Source: Agrostemma githago (lineage: Eukaryota > Streptophyta > Magnoliopsida > Caryophyllales > Caryophyllaceae). Taken from it: a DNA stretch of 64,000 nt. The translations under genes and the position numbers were made by a program. Positions 25,616 to 39,200 of this stretch are shown here, piece after piece (position 1 is the stretch's first letter; every line of letters begins with the position of its first letter). Where the stretch lies: contig CAUDLW010000061.1 in NCBI GenBank assembly GCA_958450325.1, forward strand, positions 1-64,000. Direction: 5' to 3'. The notes below the pieces were generated by a model. It did no database searches. It had not been told where the DNA came from and saw only the letters and a program-made list of their open reading frames with translations.

Positions 25616-25812
25616 GGGTATTGGTGAACCCTGTCGTGGATGTGATTCAAAGATGGGACACTGAACCTTAAGAGTAGGGTACCGCATAAGATGCGACGGA
25701 AAAGGGTTTAGGGTTGGATAAGGCGGACCCGCTTCGCGGATCCGCCTAATCCAACCATAAACCCTTTTCCTTATTCAAGGTCACTAAACCCGCAAGAAAC
25801 TGAACACTAAGA
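25616..25812. repeat. Hybrid monomer at a duplication edge (unit 131)
   Basis: The 5' part has AAGATGCG and GGATAAGG like units 85 and 103. The 3' part has AACCATAAACCC and GAACACTAAG like unit 108. The switch between parents lies inside or near the hairpin, between unit positions 106 and 143. It marks the left edge of duplication C copy 2. Confidence 0.75.
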
Positions 25813-27388
25813 GGGTATTGGTGAACCCTGTCGTGGATGTGATTCAAAGATGGGACACTGAACCTTAAGATTAGGGTACTGCATAAGACGGGACGGAAAA
25901 GGGTTTAGGGTTGGATTAGGCGGACCCGCTTCGCGGATCCGCCTAATCCAACCCTAAACCCTTTTCCTTATTCAAGGTCACTAAGCCCGCAAGAAACTGA
26001 ACCCTAAGAGGGTATTGGTGAACCCTGTCGTGGACGTGATTCAAAGATGGGACACTGAACCTTAAGAGTAGGGTACCGCATAAGACGCGACGGAAAAGGG
26101 TTTAGGGTTGGATTAGGCGGACCCGCTTCGCGGATCCGCCTAATCCAACCCTAAACTCTTTTCCTTATTCAAGGTCACTAAACCCGCAAGAAACTGAACC
26201 CTAAGAGGGTATTGGTGAACCCTGTCGTGGATGTGATTCAAAGATGGGACACTGAACCTTAAGAGTAGGGTACCGCATAAGATGCGACGGAAAAGGGTTT
26301 AGGGTTGGATTAGGCGGACCCGCTTCGCGGATCCGCCTAATCCAACCCTAAACCCTTTTCCTTATTCAAGGTCAGTAAACCCGCAAGAAACTGAACCCTA
26401 AGAGGGTATTGGTGAACCCTGTCGTGGATGTGATTCAAAGATGGGACACTGAACCTTAAGAGTAGGGTACCGCATAAGACGCGACGGAAAAGGGTTTAGG
26501 GTTGGATTAGGCGGACCCGCTTCGCGGATCCGCCTAATCCAACCCTAAAACCTTTTCCTTATTCAAGGTCACTAAACCCGCAAGAAACTGAACCCTAAGA
26601 GGGTATTGGTGAACCCTGTCGTGGATGTGATTCAAAGATGGGACACTGAACCTTAAGATTAGGGTACCGCATAAGACGGGACGGAAAAGGGTTCAGGGTT
26701 GGATTAGGCGGACCCGCTTCGCGGATCCGCCTAATCCAACCCTAAACCCTTTTCCTTATTCAAGGTCACTAAACCCGCAAGAAACTGAACCCTAAGAGGG
26801 TATTCGTGAACCCTGTCGTGGATGTGATTCAAAGATGGGACACTGAACCTTAAGAGTAGGGTACCGCATAAGACGGGACGGAAAAGGGTTTAGGGTTGGA
26901 TTAGGCGGACCCGCTTCGCGGATCCGCCTATTCCAACCCTAAACCCTTTTCCTTATTCAAGGTCACTAAACCTGCAAGAAACTGAACCCTAAGAGGGTAT
27001 TGGTGAACTCTGTCGTGGATGTGATTCAAAGATGGGACACTGAACCTTAAGTGTAGGGTACCGCATAAGACGCGACGGAAAAGGGTTTAGGGTTGGATTA
27101 GGCGGACCCGCTTCGCGGATCCGCCTAATCCAACCATAAACCCTTTTCCTTATTCAAGGTCACTAAACCCGCAAGAAACTGAACACTAAGAGGGTATTGG
27201 TGAACCCTGTCGTGGATGTGATTCAAAGATGGGACACTGAACCTTAAGATTAGGGTACTGCATAAGACGGGACGGAAAAGGGTTTAGGGTTGGATTAGGC
27301 GGACCCGCTTCGCGGATCCGCCTAATCCAACCCTAAACCCTTTTCCTTATTCAAGGTCACTAAACCCGCAAGAAACTGAACCCTAAGA
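25813..27388. repeat. Segmental duplication C, copy 2 (units 132-139)
   Basis: This repeats the eight-unit order of 21282-22857 at a 4531-bp offset. Rare markers shared by both copies are GGTCAGTAAA, TATTCGTGAA and CCTATTCC. Differences include GACGGAAAAGG in unit 138 where unit 115 has GACGAAAAAGG, and CACTAAACCC in unit 139 where unit 116 has CACTAAGCCC. Confidence 0.8.
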
Positions 27389-30300
27389 GGGTATTGGTGA
27401 ACCCTGTCGTGGATGTGATTCAAAGATGGGACACTGAACCTTAAGAGTAGGGTACCGCATAAGACGGGACGGAAAAGGGTTCAGGGTTGGATTAGGCGGA
27501 CCCGCTTCGCGGATCCGCCTAATCCAACCCTACACCCTTTTCCTTATTCAAGGTCACTAAACCCGCAAGAAACTGAACCCTAAGAGGGTATTGGTGAACC
27601 CTGTCGTGGATGTGATTCAAAGATGGGACACTGAACGTTAAGAGTAGGGTACCGCATAAGACGCGACGGAAAAGGGTTTAGGGTTGGATTAGGCGGACCC
27701 GCTTCGCGGATCCGCCTAATCCAACCCTACACCCTTTTCCTTATTCAAGGTCACTAAACCCGCAAGAAACTGAACCCTAAGAGGGTATTGGTGAACCCTG
27801 TCGTGGATGTGATTCAAAGATGGGACACTGAACCTTAAGAGTAGGGTACCGCATAAGACGCGATGGAAAAGGGTTTAGGGAAGGATTAGGCGGACCCGCT
27901 TCGCGGATCCGCCTAATCCAACCCTAAACCCTTTTCCTTATACAAGGTCACTAAACCCGCAAGAAACTGAACCCTAAGAGGGTATTGGTGAACCCTGTCG
28001 TGGATGTGATTCAAAGATGGGACACTGAACCTTAAGAGTAGGGTACCGCATAAGACGGGACGGAAAAGGGTTTAGGGTTGGATTAGGCGGACCCGCTTCG
28101 CGGATCCGCCTAATCCAACCCTAAACCCTTTTCCTTATTCGAGGTCACTAAACACGCAAGAAACTGAACCCTAAGAGGGTATTGGTGAACCCTGTCGTGG
28201 ATGTGATTCAAAGATGGGACACTGAACCTTAAGAGTAGGGTACCGCATAAGACGCGACGGAAAAGGGTTTAGGGTTGGATTAGGCGGACCCGCTTCGCGG
28301 ATCCGCCTAATCCAACCCTAAAACCTTTTCCTTATTCAAGGTCAGTAAACCCGCAAGAAACTGAACCCTAAGAGGGTATTGGTGAACCCTGTCGTGGATG
28401 TGATTCAAAGATGGGACACTGAACCTTAAGAGTAGGGTACCGCATAAGACGGGACGGAAAAGGGTTCAGGGTTGGATTAGGCGGACCCGCTTCGCGGATC
28501 CGCCTAATCCAACCCTAAACCCTTTTCCTTATTCAAGGTCACTAAACCCGCAAGAAACTGAACCCTAAGAGGGTATTGGTGAACCCTGTCGTGGATGTGA
28601 TTCAAAGATGGGACACTGAACCTTAAGAGTAGGGTACCGCATAAGACGGGACGGAAAAGGGTTCAGGGTTGGATTAGGCGGACCCGCTTCGCGGATCCGC
28701 CTAATCCAACCCTACACCCTTTTCCTTATTCAAGGTCACTAAACCCGCAAGAAACTGAACCCTAAGAGGGTATTGGTGAACCCTGTCGTGGATGTGATTC
28801 AAAGATGGGACACTGAACGTTAAGAGTAGGGTACCGCATAAGACGCGACGGAAAAGGGTTTAGGGTTGGATTAGGCGGACCCGCTTCGCGGATCCGCCTA
28901 ATCCAACCCTACACCCTTTTCCTTATTCAAGGTCACTAAACCCGCAAGAAACTGAACCCTAAGAGGGTATTGGTGAACCCTGTCGTGGATGTGATTCAAA
29001 GATGGGACACTGAACCTTAAGAGTAGGGTACCGCATAAGACGCGATGGAAAAGGGTTTAGGGAAGGATTAGGCGGACCCGCTTCGCGGATCCGCCTAATC
29101 CAACCCTAAACCCTTTTCCTTATACAAGGTCACTAAACCCGCAAGAAACTGAACCCTAAGAGGGTATTGGTGAACCCTGTCGTGGATGTGATTCAAAGAT
29201 GGGACACTGAACCTTAAGAGTAGGGTACCGCATAAGACGGGACGGAAAAGGGTTTAGGGTTGGATTAGGCGGACCCGCTTCGCGGATCCGCCTAATCCAA
29301 CCCTAAACCCTTTTCCTTATTCGAGGTCACTAAACACGCAAGAAACTGAACCCTAAGAGGGTATTGGTGAACCCTGTCGTGGATGTGATTCAAAGATGGG
29401 ACACTGAACCTTAAGAGTAGGGTACCGCATAAGACGCGACGGAAAAGGGTTTAGGGTTGGATTAGGCGGACCCGCTTCGCGGATCCGCCTAATCCAACCC
29501 TAAAACCTTTTCCTTATTCAAGGTCAGTAAACCCGCAAGAAACTGAACCCTAAGAGGGTATTGGTGAACCCTGTCGTGGATGTGATTCAAAGATGGGACA
29601 CTGAACCTTAAGAGTAGGGTACCGCATAAGACGGGACGGAAAAGGGTTCAGGGTTGGATTAGGCGGACCCGCTTCGCGGATCCGCCTAATCCAACCCTAA
29701 ACCCTTTTCCTTATTCAAGGTCACTAAACCCGCAAGAAACTGAACCCTAAGAGGGTATTGGTGAACCCTGTCGTGGATGTGATTCAAAGATGGGACACTG
29801 AACCTTAAGAGTAGGGTACCGCATAAGACGGGACGGAAAAGGGTTCAGGGTTGGATTAGGCGGACCCGCTTCGCGGATCCGCCTAATCCAACCCTACACC
29901 CTTTTCCTTATTCAAGGTCACTAAACCCGCAAGAAACTGAACCCTAAGAGGGTATTGGTGAACCCTGTCGTGGATGTGATTCAAAGATGGGACACTGAAC
30001 GTTAAGAGTAGGGTACCGCATAAGACGCGACGGAAAAGGGTTTAGGGTTGGATTAGGCGGACCCGCTTCGCGGATCCGCCTAATCCAACCCTACACCCTT
30101 TTCCTTATTCAAGGTCACTAAACCCGCAAGAAACTGAACCCTAAGAGGGTATTGGTGAACCCTGTCGTGGATGTGATTCAAAGATGGGACACTGAACCTT
30201 AAGAGTAGGGTACCGCATAAGACGCGATGGAAAAGGGTTTAGGGAAGGATTAGGCGGACCCGCTTCGCGGATCCGCCTAATCCAACCCTAAACCCTTTTC

Positions 30301-31525
30301 CTTATACAAGGTCACTAAACCCGCAAGAAACTGAACCCTAAGAGGGTATTGGTGAACCCTGTCGTGGATGTGATTCAAAGATGGGACACTGAACCTTAAG
30401 AGTAGGGTACCGCATAAGACGGGACGGAAAAGGGTTTAGGGTTGGATTAGGCGGACCCGCTTCGCGGATCCGCCTAATCCAACCCTAAACCCTTTTCCTT
30501 ATTCGAGGTCACTAAACACGCAAGAAACTGAACCCTAAGAGGGTATTGGTGAACCCTGTCGTGGATGTGATTCAAAGATGGGACACTGAACCTTAAGAGT
30601 AGGGTACCGCATAAGACGCGACGGAAAAGGGTTTAGGGTTGGATTAGGCGGACCCGCTTCGCGGATCCGCCTAATCCAACCCTAAAACCTTTTCCTTATT
30701 CAAGGTCAGTAAACCCGCAAGAAACTGAACCCTAAGAGGGTATTGGTGAACCCTGTCGTGGATGTGATTCAAAGATGGGACACTGAACCTTAAGAGTAGG
30801 GTACCGCATAAGACGGGACGGAAAAGGGTTCAGGGTTGGATTAGGCGGACCCGCTTCGCGGATCCGCCTAATCCAACCCTAAACCCTTTTCCTTATTCAA
30901 GGTCACTAAACCCGCAAGAAACTGAACCCTAAGAGGGTATTGGTGAACCCTGTCGTGGATGTGATTCAAAGATGGGACACTGAACCTTAAGAGTAGGGTA
31001 CCGCATAAGACGGGACGGAAAAGGGTTCAGGGTTGGATTAGGCGGACCCGCTTCGCGGATCCGCCTAATCCAACCCTACACCCTTTTCCTTATTCAAGGT
31101 CACTAAACCCGCAAGAAACTGAACCCTAAGAGGGTATTGGTGAACCCTGTCGTGGATGTGATTCAAAGATGGGACACTGAACGTTAAGAGTAGGGTACCG
31201 CATAAGACGCGACGGAAAAGGGTTTAGGGTTGGATTAGGCGGACCCGCTTCGCGGATCCGCCTAATCCAACCCTACACCCTTTTCCTTATTCAAGGTCAC
31301 TAAACCCGCAAGAAACTGAACCCTAAGAGGGTATTGGTGAACCCTGTCGTGGATGTGATTCAAAGATGGGACACTGAACCTTAAGAGTAGGGTACCGCAT
31401 AAGACGCGATGGAAAAGGGTTTAGGGAAGGATTAGGCGGACCCGCTTCGCGGATCCGCCTAATCCAACCCTAAACCCTTTTCCTTATACAAGGTCACTAA
31501 ACCCGCAAGAAACTGAACCCTAAGA
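27389..31525. repeat. 6-mer HOR type 2, 3.5 homogeneous copies (units 140-160)
   Basis: Copies are 27389-28570, 28571-29752, 29753-30934 and a half copy 30935-31525; the period is 1182 bp. TATAC markers are at 27939, 29121, 30303 and 31485, and TTCGAGG markers are spaced identically. The monomer order is that of 24434-25615. By eye I found no difference between the copies at any diagnostic site, so this is the most homogeneous and probably youngest amplification in the window. The block ends abruptly after its third monomer. Confidence 0.92.
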
Positions 31526-34500
31526 GGGTATTGGTGAACCCTGTCGTGGATGTGATTCAAAGATGGGACACTGAACCTTAAGAGTAGGGTACCGCATAAG
31601 ACGCGACGGAAAAGGGTTTAGGGTTGGATTAGGCGGACCCGCTTCGCGGATCCGCCTAATCCAACCCTAAACTCTTTTCCTTATTCAAGGTCACTAAACC
31701 CGCAAGAAACTGAACCCTAAGAGGGTATTGGTGAACCCTGTCGTGGATGTGATTCAAAGATGGGACACTAAACCTTAAGATTAGGGTACCGCATAAGACG
31801 GGACGAAAAAGGTTTAGGGTTGGATTAGGCGGACCCGCTTCGCGGATCCGCCTAATCTAACCCTAAACCCTTTTCCTTATTCAAGGTCACTAAACCCGCA
31901 AGAAACTGAACCCTAAGAGGGTATTGGTAAACCCTGTCGTGGATGTGATTCAAAGATGGGAAACTGAACCTTAAGAGTAGGGCACCGCATAAGACGGGAC
32001 GGCAAAGGGTTTAGGGTTGGATTAGGCGGACCCGCTTCGCGGATCCGCCTAATCCAACCCTAAACCCTTTTCCTTATTCAAGGTCACTAAACCCGCAAGA
32101 AATTTAACCCTAAGAGGGTATTGGTGAACCCTGTCGTGGATGTGATTCAAAGATGGGACACTGAACCTTAAGAGTAGGGTACCGCATAAGACGGGACGTA
32201 AAAGGGTTTAAGTTTGGATTAGGCGGACCCGCTTCGCGGATCCGCCTAATCCAACCCTAAACCCTTTTCCTTATTCAAGGTCACTAAACCCGCAAGAAAC
32301 TGAACCCTAAGAGGGTATTGGTGAACCCTGTCGTGGATGTGATTCAAAGATGGGACACTGAACCTTAAGAGTAGGGTACCGCATAAGACGGGACGGAAAA
32401 GGGTTCAGGGTTGGATTAGGCGGACCCGCTTCGCGGATCCGCCTAATCCAACCCTAAACCCTTTTCCTTATTCAAGGTCACTAAACCCGCAAGAAACTGA
32501 ACCCTAAGAGGGTATTGGTGAACCCTGTCGTGGATGTGATTCAAAGATGGGACACTGAACCTTAAGAGTAGGGTACCGCATAAGATGCGACGGAAAAGGG
32601 TTTAGGGTTGGATAAGGCGGACCCGCTTCGCGGATCCGCCTAATCCAACCCTAAACCCTTTTCCTTATTCAAGGTCACTAAACCCGCAAGAAACTGAACC
32701 CTAAGAGGGTATTGGTGAACCCTGTCGTGGATGTGATTCAAAGATGAGACACTGAAACTTAAGAGTAGGGTACTGCATAAGACGCGACGGAAAAGGGTTT
32801 AGGGTTGGATTAGGCGGACCCGCTTCGCGGATCCGCCTAATCCAACCCTAAACTCTTTTCCTTATTCAAGGTCACTAAACCCGCAAGAAACTGAACCCTA
32901 AGAGGGTATTGGTGAACCCTGTCGTGGATGTGATTCAAAGATGGGACACTAAACCTTAAGATTAGGGTACCGCATAAGACGGGACGAAAAAGGGTTTAGG
33001 GTTGGATTAGGCGGACCCGCTTCGCGGATCCGCCTAATCTAACCCTAAACTCTTTTCCTTATTCAAGGTCACTAAACCCGCAAGAAACTGAACCCTAAGA
33101 GGGTATTGGTAAACCCTGTCGTGGATGTGATTCAAAGATGGGAAACTGAACCTTAAGAGTAGGGCACCGCATAAGACGGGACGGAAAAGGGTTTAGGGTT
33201 GGATTAGGCGGACCCGCTTCGCGGATCCGCCTAATCCAACCCTAAACCCTTTTCCTTATTCAAGGTCACTAAACCCGCAAGAAACTGAACCCTAAGAGGG
33301 TATTGGTGAACCCTGTCGTGGATGTGATTCAAAGATGGGACACTGAACCTTAAGAGTAGGGTACCGCATAAGACGGGACGTAAAAGGGTTTAAGTTTGGA
33401 TTAGGCGGACCCGCTTCGCGGATCCGCCTAATCCAACCCTAAACCCTTTTCCTTATTCAAGGTCACTAAACCCGCAAGAAACTGAACCCTAAGAGGGTAT
33501 TGGTGAACCCTGTCGTGGATGTGATTCAAAGATGGGACACTGAACCTTAAGAGTAGGGTACCGCATAAGACGGGACGGAAAAGGGTTCAGGGTTGGATTA
33601 GGCGGACCCGCTTCGCGGATCCGCCTAATCCAACCCTAAACCCTTTTCCTTATTCAAGGTCACTAAACCCGCAAGAAACTGAACCCTAAGAGGGTATTGG
33701 TGAACCCTGTCGTGGATGTGATTCAAAGATGGGACACTGAACCTTAAGAGTAGGGTACCGCATAAGATGCGACGGAAAAGGGTTTAGGGTTGGATAAGGC
33801 GGACCCGCTTCGCGGATCCGCCTAATCCAACCCTAAACCCTTTTCCTTATTCAAGGTCACTAAACCCGCAAGAAACTGAACCCTAAGAGGGTATTGGTGA
33901 ACCCTGTCGTGGATGTGATTCAAAGATGAGACACTGAACCTTAAGAGTAGGGTACCGCATAAGACGCGACGGAAAAGGGTTTAGGGTTGGATTAGGCGGA
34001 CCCGCTTCGCGGATCCGCCTAATCCAACCCTAAACTCTTTTCCTTATTCAAGGTCACTAAACCCGCAAGAAACTGAACCCTAAGAGGGTATTGGTGAACC
34101 CTGTCGTGGATGTGATTCAAAGATGGGACACTAAACCTTAAGATTAGGGTACCGCATAAGACGGGACGAAAAAGGTTTAGGGTTGGATTAGGCGGACCCG
34201 CTTCGCGGATCCGCCTAATCTAACCCTAAACCCTTTTCCTTATTCAAGGTCACTAAACCCGCAAGAAACTGAACCCTAAGAGGGTATTGGTAAACCCTGT
34301 CGTGGATGTGATTCAAAGATGGGAAACTGAACCTTAAGAGTAGGGCACCGCATAAGACGGGACGGCAAAGGGTTTAGGGTTGGATTAGGCGGACCCGCTT
34401 CGCGGATCCGCCTAATCCAACCCTAAACCCTTTTCCTTATTCAAGGTCACTAAACCCGCAAGAAATTAAACCCTAAGAGGGTATTGGTGAACCCTGTCGT

Positions 34501-36251
34501 GGATGTGATTCAAAGATGGGACACTGAACCTTAAGAGTAGGGTACCGCATAAGACGGGACGTAAAAGGGTTTAAGTTTGGATTAGGCGGACCCGCTTCGC
34601 GGATCCGCCTAATCCAACCCTAAACCCTTTTCCTTATTCAAGGTCACTAAACCCGCAAGAAACTGAACCCTAAGAGGGTATTGGTGAACCCTGTCGTGGA
34701 TGTGATTCAAAGATGGGACACTGAACCTTAAGAGTAGGGTACCGCATAAGACGGGACGGAAAAGGGTTCAGGGTTGGATTAGGCGGACCCGCTTCGCGGA
34801 TCCGCCTAATCCAACCCTAAACCCTTTTCCTTATTCAAGGTCACTAAACCCGCAAGAAACTGAACCCTAAGAGGGTATTGGTGAACCCTGTCGTGGATGT
34901 GATTCAAAGATGGGACACTGAACCTTAAGAGTAGGGTACCGCATAAGATGCGACGGAAAAGGGTTTAGGGTTGGATAAGGCGGACCCGCTTCGCGGATCC
35001 GCCTAATCCAACCCTAAACCCTTTTCCTTATTCAAGGTCACTAAACCCGCAAGAAACTGAACCCTAAGAGGGTATTGGTGAACCCTGTCTTGGATGTGAT
35101 TCAAAGATGAGACACTGAAACTTAAGAGTAGGGTACTGCATAAGACGCGACGGAAAAGGGTTTAGGGTTGGATTAGGCGGACCCGCTTCGCGGATCCGCC
35201 TAATCCAACCCTAAACTCTTTTCCTTATTCAAGGTCACTAAACCCGCAAGAAACTGAACCCTAAGAGGGTATTGGTGAACCCTGTCGTGGATGTGATTCA
35301 AAGATGGGACACTAAACCTTAAGATTAGGGTACCGCATAAGACGGGACGAAAAAGGGTTTAGGGTTGGATTAGGCGGACCCGCTTCGCGGATCCGCCTAA
35401 TCTAACCCTAAACTCTTTTCCTTATTCAAGGTCACTAAACCCGCAAGAAACTGAACCCTAAGAGGGTATTGGTAAACCCTGTCGTGGATGTGATTCAAAG
35501 ATGGGAAACTGAACCTTAAGAGTAGGGCACCGCATAAGACGGGACGGAAAAGGGTTTAGGGTTGGATTAGGCGGACCCGCTTCGCGGATCCGCCTAATCC
35601 AACCCTAAACCCTTTTCCTTATTCAAGGTCACTAAACCCGCAAGAAACTGAACCCTAAGAGGGTATTGGTGAACCCTGTCGTGGATGTGATTCAAAGATG
35701 GGACACTGAACCTTAAGAGTAGGGTACCGCATAAGACGGGACGTAAAAGGGTTTAAGTTTGGATTAGGCGGACCCGCTTCGCGGATCCGCCTAATCCAAC
35801 CCTAAACCCTTTTCCTTATTCAAGGTCACTAAACCCGCAAGAAACTGAACCCTAAGAGGGTATTGGTGAACCCTGTCGTGGATGTGATTCAAAGATGGGA
35901 CACTGAACCTTAAGAGTAGGGTACCGCATAAGACGGGACGGAAAAGGGTTCAGGGTTGGATTAGGCGGACCCGCTTCGCGGATCCGCCTAATCCAACCCT
36001 AAACCCTTTTCCTTATTCAAGGTCACTAAACCCGCAAGAAACTGAACCCTAAGAGGGTATTGGTGAACCCTGTCGTGGATGTGATTCAAAGATGGGACAC
36101 TGAACCTTAAGAGTAGGGTACCGCATAAGATGCGACGGAAAAGGGTTTAGGGTTGGATAAGGCGGACCCGCTTCGCGGATCCGCCTAATCCAACCCTAAA
36201 CCCTTTTCCTTATTCAAGGTCACTAAACCCGCAAGAAACTGAACCCTAAGA
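31526..36251. repeat. 12-mer HOR, two copies, built from two 6-mers (units 161-184)
   Basis: Copies are 31526-33888 and 33889-36251, each 2363 bp (12 x 197 minus 1). Each contains two related 6-mers of the order AACTCTTTT; ACACTAAACC with CCTAATCTAACC; GGTAAACCC / GGGAAACTG / GGGCACC; GTAAAA with AAGTTTGG; TTCAG; and AAGATGCG with GGATAAGG. The halves differ. The first half has a 1-bp deletion (GACGAAAAAGGTTT at 31802 and 34165), GGCAAAGGG and AAATTTAACC or AAATTAAACC. The second half has GAAACTTAAG with GTACTGC. The first 6-mer half recurs partially at 36252-37039. Confidence 0.9.
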
Positions 36252-39200
36252 GGGTATTGGTGAACCCTGTCGTGGATGTGATTCAAAGATGAGACACTGA
36301 ACCTTAAGAGTAGGGTACCGCATAAGACGCGACGGAAAAGGGTTTAGGGTTGGATTAGGCGGACCCGCTTCGCGGATCCGCCTAATCCAACCCTAAACTC
36401 TTTTCCTTATTCAAGGTCACTAAACCCGCAAGAAACTGAACCCTAAGAGGGTATTGGTGAACCCTGTCGTGGATGTGATTCAAAGATGGGACACTAAACC
36501 TTAAGATTAGGGTACCGCATAAGACGGGACGAAAAAGGGTTTAGGGTTGGATTAGGCGGACCCGCTTCGCGGATCCGCCTAATCTAACCCTAAACCCTTT
36601 TCCTTATTCAAGGTCACTAAACCCGCAAGAAACTGAACCCTAAGAGGGTATTGGTAAACCCTGTCGTGGATGTGATTCAAAGATGGGAAACTGAACCTTA
36701 AGAGTAGGGCACCGCATAAGACGGGACGGAAAAGGGGTTAGGGTTGGATTAGGCGGACCCGCTTCGCGGATCCGCCTAATCCAACCCTAAACCCTTTTCC
36801 TTATTCAAGGTCACTAAACCCGCAAGAAACTGAACCCTAAGAGGGTATTGGTGAACCCTGTCGTGGATGTGATTCAAAGATGGGACACTGAACCTTAAGA
36901 GTAGGGTACCGCATAAGACGGGACGTAAAAGGGTTTAAGTTTGGATTAGGCGGACCCGCTTCGTGGATCCGCCTAATCCAACCCTAAACCCTTTTCCTTA
37001 TTCAAGGTCACTAAACCCGCAAGAAACTGAACCCTAAGAGGGTATTGGTGAACCCTGTCGTGGATGTGATTCAAAGATGGGACACTGAACCTTAAGAGTA
37101 GGGTACCGCATAAGACGGGACGTAAAAGGGTTTAAGTTTGGATTAGGCGGACCCGCTTCGCGGATCCGCCTAATCCAACCCTAAACCCTTTTCCTTATTC
37201 AAGGTCACTAAACCTGCAAGAAACTGAACCCTAAGAGGGTATCGGTGAACTCTGTCGTGGATGTGATTCAAAGATGGGACACTGAACCTTAAGAGTAGGG
37301 TACCGCATAAGACGCGACGGAAAAGGGTTTAGGGTTGGATTAGGCGGACCCGCTTCGCGGATCCGCCTAATCCAACCCTAAACCCTTTTCCTTATTCAAG
37401 GTCACTAAACCCGCAAGAAACTGAACCCTAAGAGGGTATTAGTGAACCCTGTCGTGGATGTGATTCAAAGATGGGACACTGAACCTTAAGAGTAGGGTAC
37501 CGCATAAGACGGGACGGAAAAGGGTTCAGGGTTGGATAAGGCGGACCCGCTTCGCGGATCCGCCTAAGCCAACCCTAAACCCTTTTCCTTATTCAAGGTC
37601 ACTAAACCCGCAAGAAACTGAACCCTAAGAGGTTATTGGTGAACCCTGTCGTGGATGTGATTCAAAGATGGGACACTGAACCTTAAGAGTAGGGTACCGC
37701 ATAAGACGGGACGGAAAAGGGTTCAGGGTTGGATTAGGCGGACCCGCTTCGCGGATCCGCCTAATCCAACCCTAAACCCTTTTCCTTATTCAAGGTCACT
37801 AAACCCGCAAGAAACTGAACCCTAAGAGGGTATTGGTGAACCCTGTCATGGATGTGATTCAAAGATGGGACACTGAACCTTAAGAGTAGGGTACCGCATA
37901 AGACGCGACGGAAAAGGGTTTAGGGTTGGATTAGGCGGACCCGCTTCGCGGATCCGCCTAATCCAACCCTAAACCCTTTTCCTTATTCAAGGTCACTAAA
38001 CCCGCAAGAAACTGAACCCTAAGAGGGTATTGGTGAACCCTGTCGTGGATGTGATTCAAAGATGGGACACTGAACCTTAAGAGTAGGGTACCGCATAAGA
38101 CGGGACGGAAAAGGGTTCAGGGTTGGATAAGGCGGACCCGCTTCGCGGATCCGCCTAAGCCAACCCTAAACCCTTTTCCTTATTCAAGGTCACTAAACCC
38201 GCAAGAAACTGAACCCTAAGAGGTTATTGGTGAACCCTGTCGTGGATGTGATTCAAAGATGGGACACTGAACCTTAAGAGTAGGGTACCGCATAAGACGG
38301 GACGGAAAAGGGTTCAGGGTTGGATTAGGCGGACCCGCTTCGCGGATCCGCCTAATCCAACCCTAAACCCTTTTCCTTATTCAAGGTCACTAAACCCGCA
38401 AGAAACTGAACCCTAAGAGGGTATTGGTGAACCCTGTCATGGATGTGATTCAAAGATGGGACACTGAACCTTAAGAGTAGGGTACCGCATAAGATGCGAC
38501 GGAAAAGGGTTTAGGGTTGGATAAGGCGGACCCGCTTCGCGGATCCGCCTAATCCAACCCTAAACCCTTTTCCTTATTCAAGGTCACTAAACCCGCAAGA
38601 AACTGAACCCTAAGAGGGTATTGGTGAACCCTGTCCTGGATGTGATTCAAAGATGAGACACTGAACCTTAAGAGTAGGGTACCGCATAAGACGCGACGGA
38701 AAAGGGTTTAGGGTTGGATTAGGGGGACCCGCTTCGCGGATCCGCCTAATCCAACCCTAAACTCTTTTCCTTATTCAAGGTCACTAAACCCGCAAGAAAC
38801 TGAACCCTAAGAGGGTATTGGTGAACCCTGTCGTGGATGTGATTCAAAGATGGGACACTAAACCTTAAGATTAGGGTACCGCATAAGACGGGACGAAAAA
38901 GGGTTTAGGGTTGGATTAGGCGGACCCGCTTCGCGGATCCGCCTAATCTAACCCTAAACCCTTTTCCTTATTCAAGGTCACTAAACCCGCAAGAAACTGA
39001 ACCCTAAGAGGGTATTGGTAAACCCTGTCGTGGATGTGATTCAAAGATGGGAAACTGAACCTTAAGAGTAGGGCACCGCATAAGACGGGACGGAAAAGGG
39101 TTTAGGGTTGGATTAGGCGGACCCGCTTCGCGGATCCGCCTAATCCAACCCTAAACCCTTTTCCTTATTCAAGGTCACTAAACCCGCAAGAAACTGAACC

